From the NCBI RefSeq assembly GCF_016908935.1, contig NZ_JAFBEV010000001.1:170613-234612 (forward strand): a stretch of DNA of 64,000 nucleotides. The letters run 5' to 3'. Positions 24,974 to 33,119 of the stretch are shown here, in pieces. The first letter of the stretch is position 1. Each line of letters starts with the position of its first letter. The notes under the pieces are model-generated. The model was not told where the DNA came from. It saw nothing but the letters and a program-made list of their open reading frames with translations, and made no database searches. Made by a program: the position numbers and the translations under genes. The stretch comes from Sporolactobacillus spathodeae (GTDB lineage Bacteria > Bacillota > Bacilli > Bacillales > Sporolactobacillaceae).

Positions 24974-25672
24974 TCAGCGAACGGACCAAGTGGCTTTAGA
25001 TGGTAACTCAAGACAATTGAGCTGACCGCCAAAAACTGCTCCGCCGTCAATGCCGATGATATTATTCGACCCGAAATAAACATCGAAAGTCTTGTGTAGA
25101 TTCAAGGTCGGCGTATGGCCGAAAATAACCGTGCGCTCCCCTGTATAGCCGCTAAAAAACGGTTCGCGAATCCAAAGCAGGTCCTGTTCCTCTTGTTCTT
25201 CAAGGCTGCGTTCTGGGTTGATCCCCGCATGAACAAATAGATAATGATCGGTTTGCGCATAGAGATTCAGCTGGCTAATCCACTCAAGATCGCTTTTTAG
25301 TTCCTCAGAGATCGTGAATGATTCACCGGCTGCTGCTTTTCGGTAAAGTTCTTTGATAGCCACGCCGTAGCTGCGTAACGTTTCGTCGCCGCCATTGGCT
25401 GCCCAATGTGCGATACTTTCTGGTGTCTGCTCGGTCAGCGCTTTCTCCATCATCTCTTCATGATTGCCTTTCAGAATGATGGCACCCTGACGTTCTAAAA
25501 GACGCACTTCTTTCACACAGGCTTTCGGATCGCTACCGCGGTCGACATAATCGCCGAGCAGAAAAAGCAGATCCTGATCAGGCTCAAAATCTATCTTTTC
25601 GAGTAATGCGTGAAATGAGTCAATCTGTCCATGCACATCGCTAATTACGAGCAAACGCTTCACTGGCTGCAC
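24974..25672 (-). CDS. Metallophosphoesterase / serine-threonine phosphatase family protein
   Basis: A cytoplasmic two-metal phosphoesterase of about 232 residues. It has the full motif series: DVHGQ, GDYVDRG, KGNHEEMM, FVHAGINP and FGHTP. The pattern is that of the PPP/ApaH/PrpE group, so substrates could be phosphoproteins or diadenosine polyphosphates; sequence alone does not decide. The longest frame starts at 25753. A GGGGGGG ribosome-binding site just before GTG 25672 (or GTG 25663), and a promoter-like TTGCAT-18-TATGAT inside the longer frame, argue for the shorter protein. It converges on ytxH. Confidence 0.8.
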   Translation of the reverse strand: MQPVKRLLVISDVHGQIDSFHALLEKIDFEPDQDLLFLLGDYVDRGSDPKACVKEVRLLERQGAIILKGNHEEMMEKALTEQTPESIAHWAANGGDETLRSYGVAIKELYRKAAAGESFTISEELKSDLEWISQLNLYAQTDHYLFVHAGINPERSLEEQEEQDLLWIREPFFSGYTGERTVIFGHTPTLNLHKTFDVYFGSNNIIGIDGGAVFGGQLNCLELPSKATWSVR

Positions 25673-25876
25673 ATTTCCCCCCCACTTTCTGCTACTATCA
25701 TAGACAAATTTGGATAGATTATGCAATAGTCTTTGAGAGTCGCCTTTGGGCAATCCTGATGAACCTTCGGATGCGAAACGATGACTGATAGAATCAAAAA
25801 CGCTATAATGAACTTGAAAACGAATTCATTGGTCGAGCTGATGCTCAATTGAGCAGACTGGAAAGGGATGAACATG

Positions 25877-27265
25877 ATGGAATACAGAACAGAACATGAT
25901 ACGATGGGCGAGGTGCTTGTTCCTGCTGAACATCTATGGGCAGCGCAAACCGAGCGCAGTCGGCATAACTTTCACATCGGCTGGGAACGGATGCCTCAAG
26001 AAATTATCAAAGCTTTTGCGGTTTTAAAAAAGAGCGCAGCACTTGCGAATCTTGAGCTTGGAAATCTGGCGCAAGATAAAGCGGCAGCAATAGCAGAGGC
26101 GGCTGATGAAATAGTAGCTGGAAAATGGGATGATGAATTTCCGCTGATGGTTTGGCAGACGGGGAGTGGGACACAATCGAATATGAATGTGAACGAGGTC
26201 ATCGCTCATCGTGCCAATCAGCTGCTAGAAGCAAAAGGGTGTGCGGCCCGTGTACATCCGAATGATGACGTCAATCGGTCGCAAAGTTCGAATGATACCT
26301 ATCCGACGGCACTGCACATCGCTGCTTTGCTTGCGATTGAGAACCAAGTACTTCCAGCTGTTCGCGATCTGCAGACAGTTTTGGAAAAGAAAGCAGCTGA
26401 GAATAAAGAGATTGTTAAGATTGGCCGTACGCATTTGCAGGATGCCACACCGCTTACTTTGGGTCAGGAGATTAGTGGATGGGCATCGATGCTTGACCAC
26501 TCAGCAAAGTTACTTATTACCTCTAGTCAGTATCTCAGTGATTTGGCGATTGGTGGAACAGCTGTCGGGACAGGTCTAAACGCTCAAGCACAATTTGGTC
26601 CCCTGACCGCAGAAAAAATCAGTGAATTGACTGGGAAAAAGTTTAATTCGGCAGCAAATAAATTTCATGCTTTGACGAGTCACGATCAAATTGTCGCGGT
26701 ACACGGCGCTCTGAAAGCCTTAGCGGCTGATATGATGAAAATTGCCAATGACGTCCGTTGGCTAGCAAGCGGACCCCGCTGCGGCATCGGCGAATTAAAA
26801 ATTCCAGAGAACGAGCCTGGAAGTTCGATTATGCCTGGCAAGGTCAATCCGACACAAGCCGAGGCTGTAACAATGGTAGCCGTTCAAGTGATGGGGAACG
26901 ACACAACAATCGGTATTGCCGCCAGCCAAGGAAACTTTGAACTCAATGTTTTTAAACCAGTCATTGGCTATAATTTTCTTCAGTCGACGAAACTGCTGAC
27001 GGATGTGATCCAATCCTTTAATGAAAATTGTGCAGTAGGTCTTGAGGCGAATAAAGAGAAAATCGACGAGAATCTGCATCGGTCATTAATGCTTGTCACT
27101 GCACTGAATCCGTATATCGGCTATGAGAACGCGGCGAAAATTTCTAAGAAAGCTTATAAGGAGGGTCTGAGTCTTAAAGAAGCTGCAATTGCTCTAAAGC
27201 TTTTGACAGCGGAACAGTTTGACACATACGTCAAACCGGAGGAGATGACGCACGCGCGTGTTTGA
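25877..27265 (+). CDS. fumC: Fumarate hydratase, class II
   Basis: It interconverts fumarate and malate in the TCA cycle without an iron-sulfur cluster. The 462-residue protein has [14 protein letters not shown], the substrate-site [30 protein letters not shown] and the superfamily signature [13 protein letters not shown]. It aligns along its whole length with B. subtilis FumC (MEYRxExDTMGEV at the start), which supports ATG 25877. Two further ATGs lie three and nine bases upstream, and GGAAAGGG is nearby. It is monocistronic, ended by a strong bidirectional terminator. Confidence 0.96.
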   Translation: MEYRTEHDTMGEVLVPAEHLWAAQTERSRHNFHIGWERMPQEIIKAFAVLKKSAALANLELGNLAQDKAAAIAEAADEIVAGKWDDEFPLMVWQTGSGTQSNMNVNEVIAHRANQLLEAKGCAARVHPNDDVNRSQSSNDTYPTALHIAALLAIENQVLPAVRDLQTVLEKKAAENKEIVKIGRTHLQDATPLTLGQEISGWASMLDHSAKLLITSSQYLSDLAIGGTAVGTGLNAQAQFGPLTAEKISELTGKKFNSAANKFHALTSHDQIVAVHGALKALAADMMKIANDVRWLASGPRCGIGELKIPENEPGSSIMPGKVNPTQAEAVTMVAVQVMGNDTTIGIAASQGNFELNVFKPVIGYNFLQSTKLLTDVIQSFNENCAVGLEANKEKIDENLHRSLMLVTALNPYIGYENAAKISKKAYKEGLSLKEAAIALKLLTAEQFDTYVKPEEMTHARV

Positions 27266-27335
27266 TTGAATTCTTACGGGTCCTGCGCCGTTAAAACAAA
27301 TTAAATAGAATGGGATAAGGGAGAGCTGTGTTCAA

Positions 27336-27380
27336 ATCAAAAAAAGCGGTCCGCTTTGGGAGCAGACCGCTTTTTTTGAT
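27336..27380. terminator. Bidirectional terminator between fumC and ltaS
   Basis: AAAAAAAGCGGTC and GACCGCTTTTTTT form a perfect stem and the outer ATC/GAT extends it. It serves both converging genes. Confidence 0.92.
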
Positions 27381-27413
27381 CCATTTTTATAAAGTACTTA
27401 AGTGCCGAGTAGT

Positions 27414-29408
27414 TCACTTACTGTTCTTTATATGTTTTACATTACCGACGCCATAATTCCAATCCGGAACGATTTTCTGATCGCTGTTATAATTAATTTT
27501 TGCAATCGCTGGTGGTACAAATCCTTTCGGCTTATAGAAGCGTAGTAGGTCACCTTCTATAATTTTATCTGAATACGCCAGCTTTTTCTTAGCAATCGTT
27601 TCATAGGGTTTACCAAGCGAAGCATCTAGCTTCGCTCCCGTTACATTTGAATAAACCGTGCCACCGAGGATCGTGTATTTATTCGTGATTACATCTCCAT
27701 CGCGGAAGGGTACGATTTGCTGATGACGTTTGGAAAGCAGGTCCGTACCGAATTGAATATAATCTTTTGTATTAATCCCAAGCAGGTTCATCAATGTTGG
27801 TCGGACATCGACGTCGCCGCCGTACGTCTGATTCATATAACCCTTAACTTTTGGAATATGAATAAATAACGGAACACGTTGCAACTGTGCATTCTCAAAC
27901 GGCGTGATTGTTTTGCCAATGACCTTGGCCATTGCTGCATCATGGTTTTCTGAGAGACCGTAATGGTCACCATACATGATGATAATCGTGTGATCAAATA
28001 GGCCTGCCTTTTTTAAATCGGTAAAAAATTGCTCAACCGCTTGATCCATATAGTTAGCCGATTGAAAATAATTATTGACGACACTATCGCCAAAATTGCC
28101 AGGCTTGAATGTCGTGTCCTCTTGGTCCATTCCAAACGGAAAATGGTTCGAGAGAAGGATGAACTTGCTGTAAAAAGGCTGTTTTAATCCCTTAATATAT
28201 GGGATCGACTCTTTTAGAAAAGGTTTGTCCTTCATACCATAATTTTTCGTGTTTTGCGCATTCATATCATAATATTTGGCATCAAAAAATCGCTCATAAC
28301 CTAGCGATTTATACATCTGATCGCGATTCCAAAATGTTTTTACGTTTCCGTGAAACGCTGCCGTTTCATAGCCAAGATGATTCATAATGGCAGGTGCGGC
28401 TTCATAGGTGTTTGTCCCTTTCATCTGAAAAACTGGACCTTGCGATAGAGGAAACAAGGAATTTTCCATCATGAATTCCGCATCCGATGTTTTGCCAGAA
28501 CCTGTTTGATGAAAAAAGTTATTGAAATAAATGGTATTGTCATCGCCTTTGGCCAGTGCGTTCAGAAAAGGTGTGACAACTGTTCCATCAGGCATCTTAT
28601 AATTAATGATGAAGTTCTGCAGAGACTCAAGCGACACATACATGACATTCATGCCTTTACCGATTCCGGCATATTTCGGATTTGCCGGTGCATCGTTTGA
28701 TTTTGTGTAATTGACAATATCATCGATATCGCTGCTGTCTGCCATAGCACGCTGCGCGTTGGAACGCGCATTTTGGATGGTGTCATAGATAGCAAAATTG
28801 TATGCGCCAAGATACTTAACAATATAAGTACGGTCAAACATCCGACTGAGTAGTTCTGGACGGTCAGTCTCCGCAAGACTTAGGTTAACAATGAAGATCA
28901 TAATAGCGGACACAAACACAGTCAAAATCGTTCGTGAGTTCCAGCGTTCACGGACGGGTTTGATTTGTTTGAAAAGCACGAGCGTCAGAAGAATGATCGT
29001 ATCAGTAAAGAAAAGAAGATCAGAAAAGTGCATCAGTGCTAATATACTGCCGCCGAGATCGCCAGCATTGCCCTCCGATCCCAAAATGGTTGAGAAGGTA
29101 ATGAAATCGCTGAAAAAACGGTAATAAACGATATTCGCGTAAAGCCAGAAAGAGAGTACAAAATCAATAACGATCAAAAGCACATGCTGCAGGCGCCCTT
29201 TAAAAATAACAGCAATACCGAAGAAAAGCAGCGCTGAACTCAATGGATTAAAAAAGAGGAGAAAGCGCTGCATATTGTCTTGAATACCTAAATTGAATTG
29301 TGTCAAATAAGCAAGATAAGTTTTTATCCAGAAGAGAAAAATAGTCAAAAAAAACAAGGTGTATTTTCTATTGAGAAAAAATTGGACATTTTTCAAGAAA
29401 GGCTTCAA
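27414..29408 (-). CDS. ltaS: Lipoteichoic acid synthase family protein (LtaS-like)
   Basis: It polymerises glycerol phosphate from phosphatidylglycerol onto the lipoteichoic acid anchor outside the cell. The 664-residue protein has five membrane helices (within 1-180) and an extracellular sulfatase-like domain. Catalytic features are VSLESLQN (metal Glu261), HQTGSGKTSDAE with the nucleophile Thr307, and IIMYGDHYGLSENHD (metal Asp-His). These match LtaS of S. aureus and B. subtilis. TTG 29408 is the start, seven bases after AGGAGG. Paralogues such as YfnI or YqgS cannot be distinguished here. A dispersed repeat lies upstream, antisense to this gene. Confidence 0.92.
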   Translation of the reverse strand: MKPFLKNVQFFLNRKYTLFFLTIFLFWIKTYLAYLTQFNLGIQDNMQRFLLFFNPLSSALLFFGIAVIFKGRLQHVLLIVIDFVLSFWLYANIVYYRFFSDFITFSTILGSEGNAGDLGGSILALMHFSDLLFFTDTIILLTLVLFKQIKPVRERWNSRTILTVFVSAIMIFIVNLSLAETDRPELLSRMFDRTYIVKYLGAYNFAIYDTIQNARSNAQRAMADSSDIDDIVNYTKSNDAPANPKYAGIGKGMNVMYVSLESLQNFIINYKMPDGTVVTPFLNALAKGDDNTIYFNNFFHQTGSGKTSDAEFMMENSLFPLSQGPVFQMKGTNTYEAAPAIMNHLGYETAAFHGNVKTFWNRDQMYKSLGYERFFDAKYYDMNAQNTKNYGMKDKPFLKESIPYIKGLKQPFYSKFILLSNHFPFGMDQEDTTFKPGNFGDSVVNNYFQSANYMDQAVEQFFTDLKKAGLFDHTIIIMYGDHYGLSENHDAAMAKVIGKTITPFENAQLQRVPLFIHIPKVKGYMNQTYGGDVDVRPTLMNLLGINTKDYIQFGTDLLSKRHQQIVPFRDGDVITNKYTILGGTVYSNVTGAKLDASLGKPYETIAKKKLAYSDKIIEGDLLRFYKPKGFVPPAIAKINYNSDQKIVPDWNYGVGNVKHIKNSK

Positions 29409-29557
29409 TTTAAAACCTCCTAAACGTATAGAAATCAGTAAAAAAAGAAAACTGCCTGTCTATGCGCAGAATACCTAAATGATATCATATGAAAATAAGA
29501 TGATAAACTGATTAAATTTGTAAAAAAAAAGATAAGTTTTTTTAAGCGCTTGAATTT

Positions 29558-29735
29558 ACACTTTTTTACACAAAAATGCAGCGCAGGCGCGCTGGCGTCT
29601 TGCGGGAAGAGCATGACAAAGGAGACCCTGCAGATTACTGTCTGTCCGACGAGGCTCCCGTCCAGCCCGCGGCAAGCGAGTAACCGAAGCGTAATTGTTG
29701 AAAAAGGAACTGGTCTCGCCAAGTTTTTCTCAATA
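29558..29735 (+). repeat. Dispersed intergenic repeat, copy D (full length)
   Basis: It contains ACACAAAAATGCAGCGC, the small hairpin CAGCGC-AGGC-GCGCTG, CTTGCGGGAAGAGC, GAGACCCTGCAGATTACTG, CCCGCGGCAAGCGAG and AACCGAAGCG. It ends in ACTGGTCTCGCCAAGTTTTTCTC (quoted as one tail). Both flanking genes are on the minus strand, yet the repeat keeps the plus orientation. Confidence 0.8.
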
Positions 29736-29804
29736 GCTTATCCAAAATTAATAAAAAGAGTAGATTAGCTTGACACGAGAAAGAAATGAAACATAAGGCT
29801 CGGC

Positions 29805-30308
29805 TTAACGCGTCTGCATACGCTTAAGTTTTCTTTCATTGCCGCCGACTGTTTTTAACAATGAGGGATATCTGAAGAAAAGCATACTATAGCGTCCAGC
29901 CAATAAACCGCCGATAAAAGTAAAATAAACGATAAAAGCTGAAGAACCAGTTAAGGTCGGATTCAATGATAGGAATAGATTGGCAATTGCATTTAAGGCA
30001 TAACGAACAGGAATCGATGTTAGCCAGATGAGTACTGCTAAAATGGATCCGGAGAGATACCAGGCACCATCATGATGGACGAGCGGTGTATATCGCCCCT
30101 GTAGAAGGCCAAGACCAAAGGAGGTAAGCAGCGCGCCGCCGAGCACGCACCAATCGGCAGCTGTTATAAGGGGCCTGAATGAGAGAGCGATGCAAACAAA
30201 GAGAAATAAGGCAATCGGCTGTCTATAAAGTCTACCTGTTAGAGGTTTTTCGCGTAGTTGACTGAATAGCACAATCATTGCTATAAGGGAACTAAGTAAA
30301 AGCAGCAA
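29805..30308 (-). CDS. Integral membrane protein, possibly CcdC/DUF1453-like
   Basis: A protein of about 167 residues with five hydrophobic segments and a basic C-terminal tail (NERKLKRMQTR). The central GLGLLQGRYTPLVHHDGAWYLSGS, between two helices, resembles the linker of CcdC/DUF1453 membrane proteins, but the match is by eye and weak. No function can be assigned. The longest frame starts at ATG 30347 without a ribosome-binding site. TTG 30308 lies eight bases after AAGGGGGG and is preferred. It is divergent from the NlpC/P60 gene, with WalR-like boxes between them. Confidence 0.65.
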   Translation of the reverse strand: MLLLLSSLIAMIVLFSQLREKPLTGRLYRQPIALFLFVCIALSFRPLITAADWCVLGGALLTSFGLGLLQGRYTPLVHHDGAWYLSGSILAVLIWLTSIPVRYALNAIANLFLSLNPTLTGSSAFIVYFTFIGGLLAGRYSMLFFRYPSLLKTVGGNERKLKRMQTR

Positions 30309-30410
30309 AGGATTATCCCCCCTTAAAAGTCCATCTAAATGAAGCATATGAATTGCTTGATTTGTCCAATAACGTCAAGCCCTCGACAAATCTCGTGAAA
30401 AATCCGTAAG

Positions 30411-30427
30411 ATTACAAAAATATTACA
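30411..30427 (-). promoter_or_regulatory. WalR-like box (minus strand)
   Basis: Read on the minus strand, two TGTAAT hexamers are separated by five bases, a perfect match to the WalR consensus TGTWAH-N5-TGTWAH. It lies between the divergent membrane-protein and NlpC/P60 genes. WalRK controls wall hydrolases such as cwlO and lytE in B. subtilis. Confidence 0.55.
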
Positions 30428-30463
30428 GGAGAGAATTTTTAAATAACGGTAATGATCACCCAA

Positions 30464-30480
30464 TGTTACATTTATGTTTC
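30464..30480 (+). promoter_or_regulatory. WalR-like box (plus strand)
   Basis: TGTTAC-N5-TGTTTC matches 11 of 12 defined positions of the WalR direct repeat. It lies about 45 bp upstream of the predicted -10 of the NlpC/P60 gene, a suitable activator position. Confidence 0.5.
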
Positions 30481-30520
30481 AATAGGAAATATAAGCTTAA
30501 TATCTGTGGAAAATTTGGGG

Positions 30521-30529
30521 TGCTATAAT
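30521..30529 (+). promoter_or_regulatory. Extended -10 promoter of the NlpC/P60 gene
   Basis: TGCTATAAT is an extended -10 element with no good -35 hexamer 16-18 bp upstream, consistent with a promoter that needs an activator. The resulting leader would be about 95 nt. Confidence 0.5.
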
Positions 30530-30631
30530 GAAAAAGTCGATGAATGACGGAAAAGAATGATCAGACACGAATTAAATAGAAATTTAAGATAGAATGAACG
30601 GTCATCTTTTTGGGGAGGATAATCGCTGATT

Positions 30632-31858
30632 ATGAACATGGATAAGAAGAAAGTAACAATGACACTCGCTTTGACAGTTGGACTGACATATACTTCCGCA
30701 ATACCTTCGGTTACATATGCACATAATTCATTACACAAAATTAAAAGTCAAGAGGCCTCAGCGCAATCACTAAAGGCGCAACTGAGTGCACAGCAAAAAA
30801 AGATTCAGAATGATCTAAAAGCGTTCAACAAAAAACAGCTGGCACTGACGAGTGAGATCAGTGCGGGACAATCAGAAATCAATCAAACAAACGACAAAAT
30901 TGAAGCGTTGAAGAGCGAAATCAGTGTGATTCAAAAGCGCGTTGATGCACGCAAGAAAGTACTTGATCAACGTCTTGTTTCTATTTATAAAAATGGAACA
31001 ACTGATTATCTGGATGTATTGTTCGGCGCAAAAGATTTTAATGATTTTGTTACTCGTTTCAAAGCACTGCATATGATAACTTCTCAGGATCACAAAATAT
31101 TGACTGATCAGAAAAATGATAAAGAAGCAGTCGCAATCAAACAAAAATCGGTTGAAGCGAAGCAGGCAGCAAATGTCGCTCGACTAGAGAAATTGAAAAA
31201 AGCGCTAGCTGATGTCGAAGCATTGCAAGTACAGAAAAAAATCGCTTCAAAGGCACTCTCCTTGAAACAAACCAGTGTATCGGCGAGATTAACGGCATTA
31301 AACAATGCAGAAGCAAATTTGAGTCTCTCCCAAGTTTCCTCTAATATTAAGGCAACTTCTTTCTCATCAGCTGATAACAGCGGAAATAGCAGCAGTGATA
31401 ATAGTGCGAGTGATAATAGTAGCGCAGCTAGCGGCAGCACGCAGACACAATCCCCTGCAATATCTGCATCGGTTGCGAGTGGCGGTATTTCTGGCATTTT
31501 AAACTATGGCAATCGTTTTATTGGGAACTCCACTTATGTTTTTGGTGCGTCAAATCCAGCTGGCCATCAGTTTGATTGCTCAGGATTTGTTCATGCTGCT
31601 TTTGCTGCAAATGGTATTGGTGTCGGACGAACCACAGGTGCTCTGGTTAGCCAAGGTTCGGCGGTCAGCATCAATCAAGCAAAACCTGGTGATTTAGTAT
31701 TCTTTGATACATACAAGACAAACGGGCATGTGGGGATTTACCTTGGCGGCGGTCGATTCATCGGTTCACAAAGCAGTACCGGGGTTGCCGTTGTCAGCAT
31801 GAGTAATCCATACTGGCGTTCGCACTTCAGCGGTGTTGTTCGCCGAGTTCTTAACTGA
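30632..31858 (+). CDS. Secreted NlpC/P60 peptidoglycan hydrolase with coiled coil (CwlO/PcsB-like)
   Basis: A secreted 408-residue cell-wall hydrolase. A signal peptide (basic start, hydrophobic core, cleavage after VTYA near residue 31) precedes a long coiled coil (about 35-220). A Ser/Asn-rich low-complexity linker (about 240-275) leads to an NlpC/P60 endopeptidase domain with catalytic Cys in FDCSGFVHAA, His in GHVGIYLGGG and a third polar residue near the end. This resembles CwlO and PcsB, whose coiled coil is gated by FtsEX. GGGGAGGA lies about 14 bases before ATG, somewhat far. WalR-like boxes upstream support control by the wall-stress system. Confidence 0.9.
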   Translation: MNMDKKKVTMTLALTVGLTYTSAIPSVTYAHNSLHKIKSQEASAQSLKAQLSAQQKKIQNDLKAFNKKQLALTSEISAGQSEINQTNDKIEALKSEISVIQKRVDARKKVLDQRLVSIYKNGTTDYLDVLFGAKDFNDFVTRFKALHMITSQDHKILTDQKNDKEAVAIKQKSVEAKQAANVARLEKLKKALADVEALQVQKKIASKALSLKQTSVSARLTALNNAEANLSLSQVSSNIKATSFSSADNSGNSSSDNSASDNSSAASGSTQTQSPAISASVASGGISGILNYGNRFIGNSTYVFGASNPAGHQFDCSGFVHAAFAANGIGVGRTTGALVSQGSAVSINQAKPGDLVFFDTYKTNGHVGIYLGGGRFIGSQSSTGVAVVSMSNPYWRSHFSGVVRRVLN

Positions 31859-31881
31859 GCAAAAAATGGCTACAAATAATA

Positions 31882-31927
31882 CAAGGGACTGCCGATCCAT
31901 TCACGGATCGTAGCCCTTATTTTTTTA
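31882..31927 (+). terminator. Terminator after the NlpC/P60 gene
   Basis: AAGGG, then GCCGATCC, pair with GGATCG and CCCTT in a bulged stem, followed by ATTTTTTT. Confidence 0.8.
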
Positions 31928-32010
31928 TTACAGCAAATGTTTATTGGTGCTACTGCATTTTCGTATGATAAATTCTCTTATCTATTGTATCCGTCCAGGC
32001 TTTCTTGATT

Positions 32011-32031
32011 TTTCTACATATAATGTAGAAA
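32011..32031. promoter_or_regulatory. Palindrome enclosing a -10 box, upstream of a microprotein gene
   Basis: TTTCTACA (32011-32018) and TGTAGAAA (32024-32031) are perfect arms around TATAA, so a TATAAT lies at the centre. A protein bound here would occlude the promoter. The TACA/TGTA cores recall BlaI/MecI-type operators, but no such regulator is encoded nearby. No convincing -35 is seen. Confidence 0.4.
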
Positions 32032-32052
32032 AGTAGAAGGGATGGGCGGCGT

Positions 32053-32115
32053 ATGTTCATTTTAATCGTCGTGATGTTTATCTTGCTGGTGATAGTCGGA
32101 ATCTTCTATTTTTAA
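32053..32115 (+). CDS. 20-residue single-helix membrane microprotein, YjcZ-like
   Basis: A predicted peptide of 20 residues that is essentially one hydrophobic helix, MFILIVVMFILL followed by VIVGIFYF. It strongly resembles the C-terminal helix of YjcZ sporulation proteins, including the one at 8273-8452 (FALIVVLFILLIIVG). It lacks the Gly/Tyr-rich N-terminal part. AGAAGGGATGG lies upstream, with somewhat long spacing, and a perfect palindrome with a TATAAT is 22-42 bases upstream. Expression is unproven because such a short frame could occur by chance, but the helix similarity is hard to dismiss. Confidence 0.55.
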   Translation: MFILIVVMFILLVIVGIFYF

Positions 32116-32170
32116 GAAACGATGTTTTTAAGGGATCCCTCAACCAGTAATTCCTTCACCTCTCTCAGAG

Positions 32171-32197
32171 TCCCGCATGTCGCGGGATTTTTTTTAA
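32171..32197 (+). terminator. Rho-independent terminator
   Basis: TCCCGC-ATGTC-GCGGGA is a perfect GC-rich stem followed by eight T residues. It ends the transcript carrying the microprotein frame. Confidence 0.88.
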
Positions 32198-32218
32198 GGT
32201 GTAAATTAAGAGAAAAAG

Positions 32219-32410
32219 AAAGTATAAAGATTTTTGCACAAAAATGTAGCGCAGGTGCTCTGGCGCCCCGCAGATTCAAGCTTGTCTCAGGAGACGCGCG
32301 GCGCCCGCGGCAAGCGAGCAACCGAAGCGAATTGTTGAAAAAGGACTTGGCTATGCCAAGTTTTTCTTATTACGGAAAAAGGGACTTGGCTCAGACAAAA
32401 ATTTCTTATC
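32219..32410 (+). repeat. Dispersed intergenic repeat, copy E (with duplicated tail)
   Basis: It opens with AGTATAAAGATTTTTGCAC and AAAAATGTAGCGC and contains CTCTGGCGCC. About 30 bp of the usual middle is missing. It continues CGCAGATTCAAGC, GAGACGCGCGGCGCC, CGCGGCAAGCGAGCAACC and ends in a clean hairpin ACTTGGC-TAT-GCCAAGT with TTTTTCTT. A second, partial tail (GGGACTTGGCTCAGAC) follows. Confidence 0.8.
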
Positions 32411-32565
32411 TAAGAAAGATGGATAATATGAAAAAGCTGAAACTGAGAGAGAATGAAGTATTTTGATAAAACTAGTGTTTCCTCGACAAAAAAAACCCGT
32501 TCATCAATTGCCCGAAATGTGTGACAATAAAGATACCAACAATCACGCGAAAGGGGAGTCCAGCG

Positions 32566-32832
32566 ATGCGAAACGTTATTTCGTTCAAATTCAGCCCTGC
32601 CAAGCTCAGACTCAATAAATTCATTGATTTCTACAGCTATTGCAAACAGTGGGAACAAAATATTTATGTTTATGGCAAGAATGAAGCTCATAAAGTCCAT
32701 CGCTTATCTGAACTTCTATCGTTTGTCTTATTCAGCCATGATGAAGAATGCCTGATTGTTATTGAGGGTAGCGGAATCAACGAAACGAAAGATTATATAT
32801 CCAAGCATTTGTCAGAGGTACTGTCCGCTTGA
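32566..32832 (+). CDS. HPr-like protein lacking the phosphorylatable histidine
   Basis: An 88-residue protein with HPr length and spacing. A first strand (VISFKFSP) is followed by a helix, a strand QNIYVYGKNEAHKV, a helix RLSELLSFVLFS, a strand EECLIVIEGSG and a final helix. The HPr active site HARPA is replaced by a segment reading LRLNKFIDFYS, so there is no His15 for phosphotransfer. Ser48 aligns roughly with HPr Ser46, the HPr-kinase site. It may be regulatory, like Crh, or something else; the fold assignment is by eye. ATG 32566 follows AAGGGGAG. Confidence 0.55.
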   Translation: MRNVISFKFSPAKLRLNKFIDFYSYCKQWEQNIYVYGKNEAHKVHRLSELLSFVLFSHDEECLIVIEGSGINETKDYISKHLSEVLSA

Positions 32833-33119
32833 ACGGAAGAAGCGCACTACGAACCTTTTACATGATTTTGATTAGTCACATAAGGTGCATCCGGATCATT
32901 GCCGATTTTAACGTATGCTGCGCTCATTCGTTTGAGAACGATAAAAATGGCAACCGGATGTGATCAAGCCTACCGAACGAAGTGGAAAGGAATAGGCGTT
33001 CCCGAACGTTATTCATACAGAACGGGAAGGTCTCTTTCTATTGTCTTTATAAAGGAGTTGAGCCTCGTATAATTGTGGCATAAAATGGGAGAAGAAAAGA
33101 TGAAGGAGCTCCTTAAGCT

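Noticed and set aside
31108..31497. 129-codon minus-strand open frame opposite the NlpC/P60 gene
   Set aside because: It reflects the Ser/Asn/Ala-rich linker and coiled coil of the sense protein and has no ribosome-binding site.
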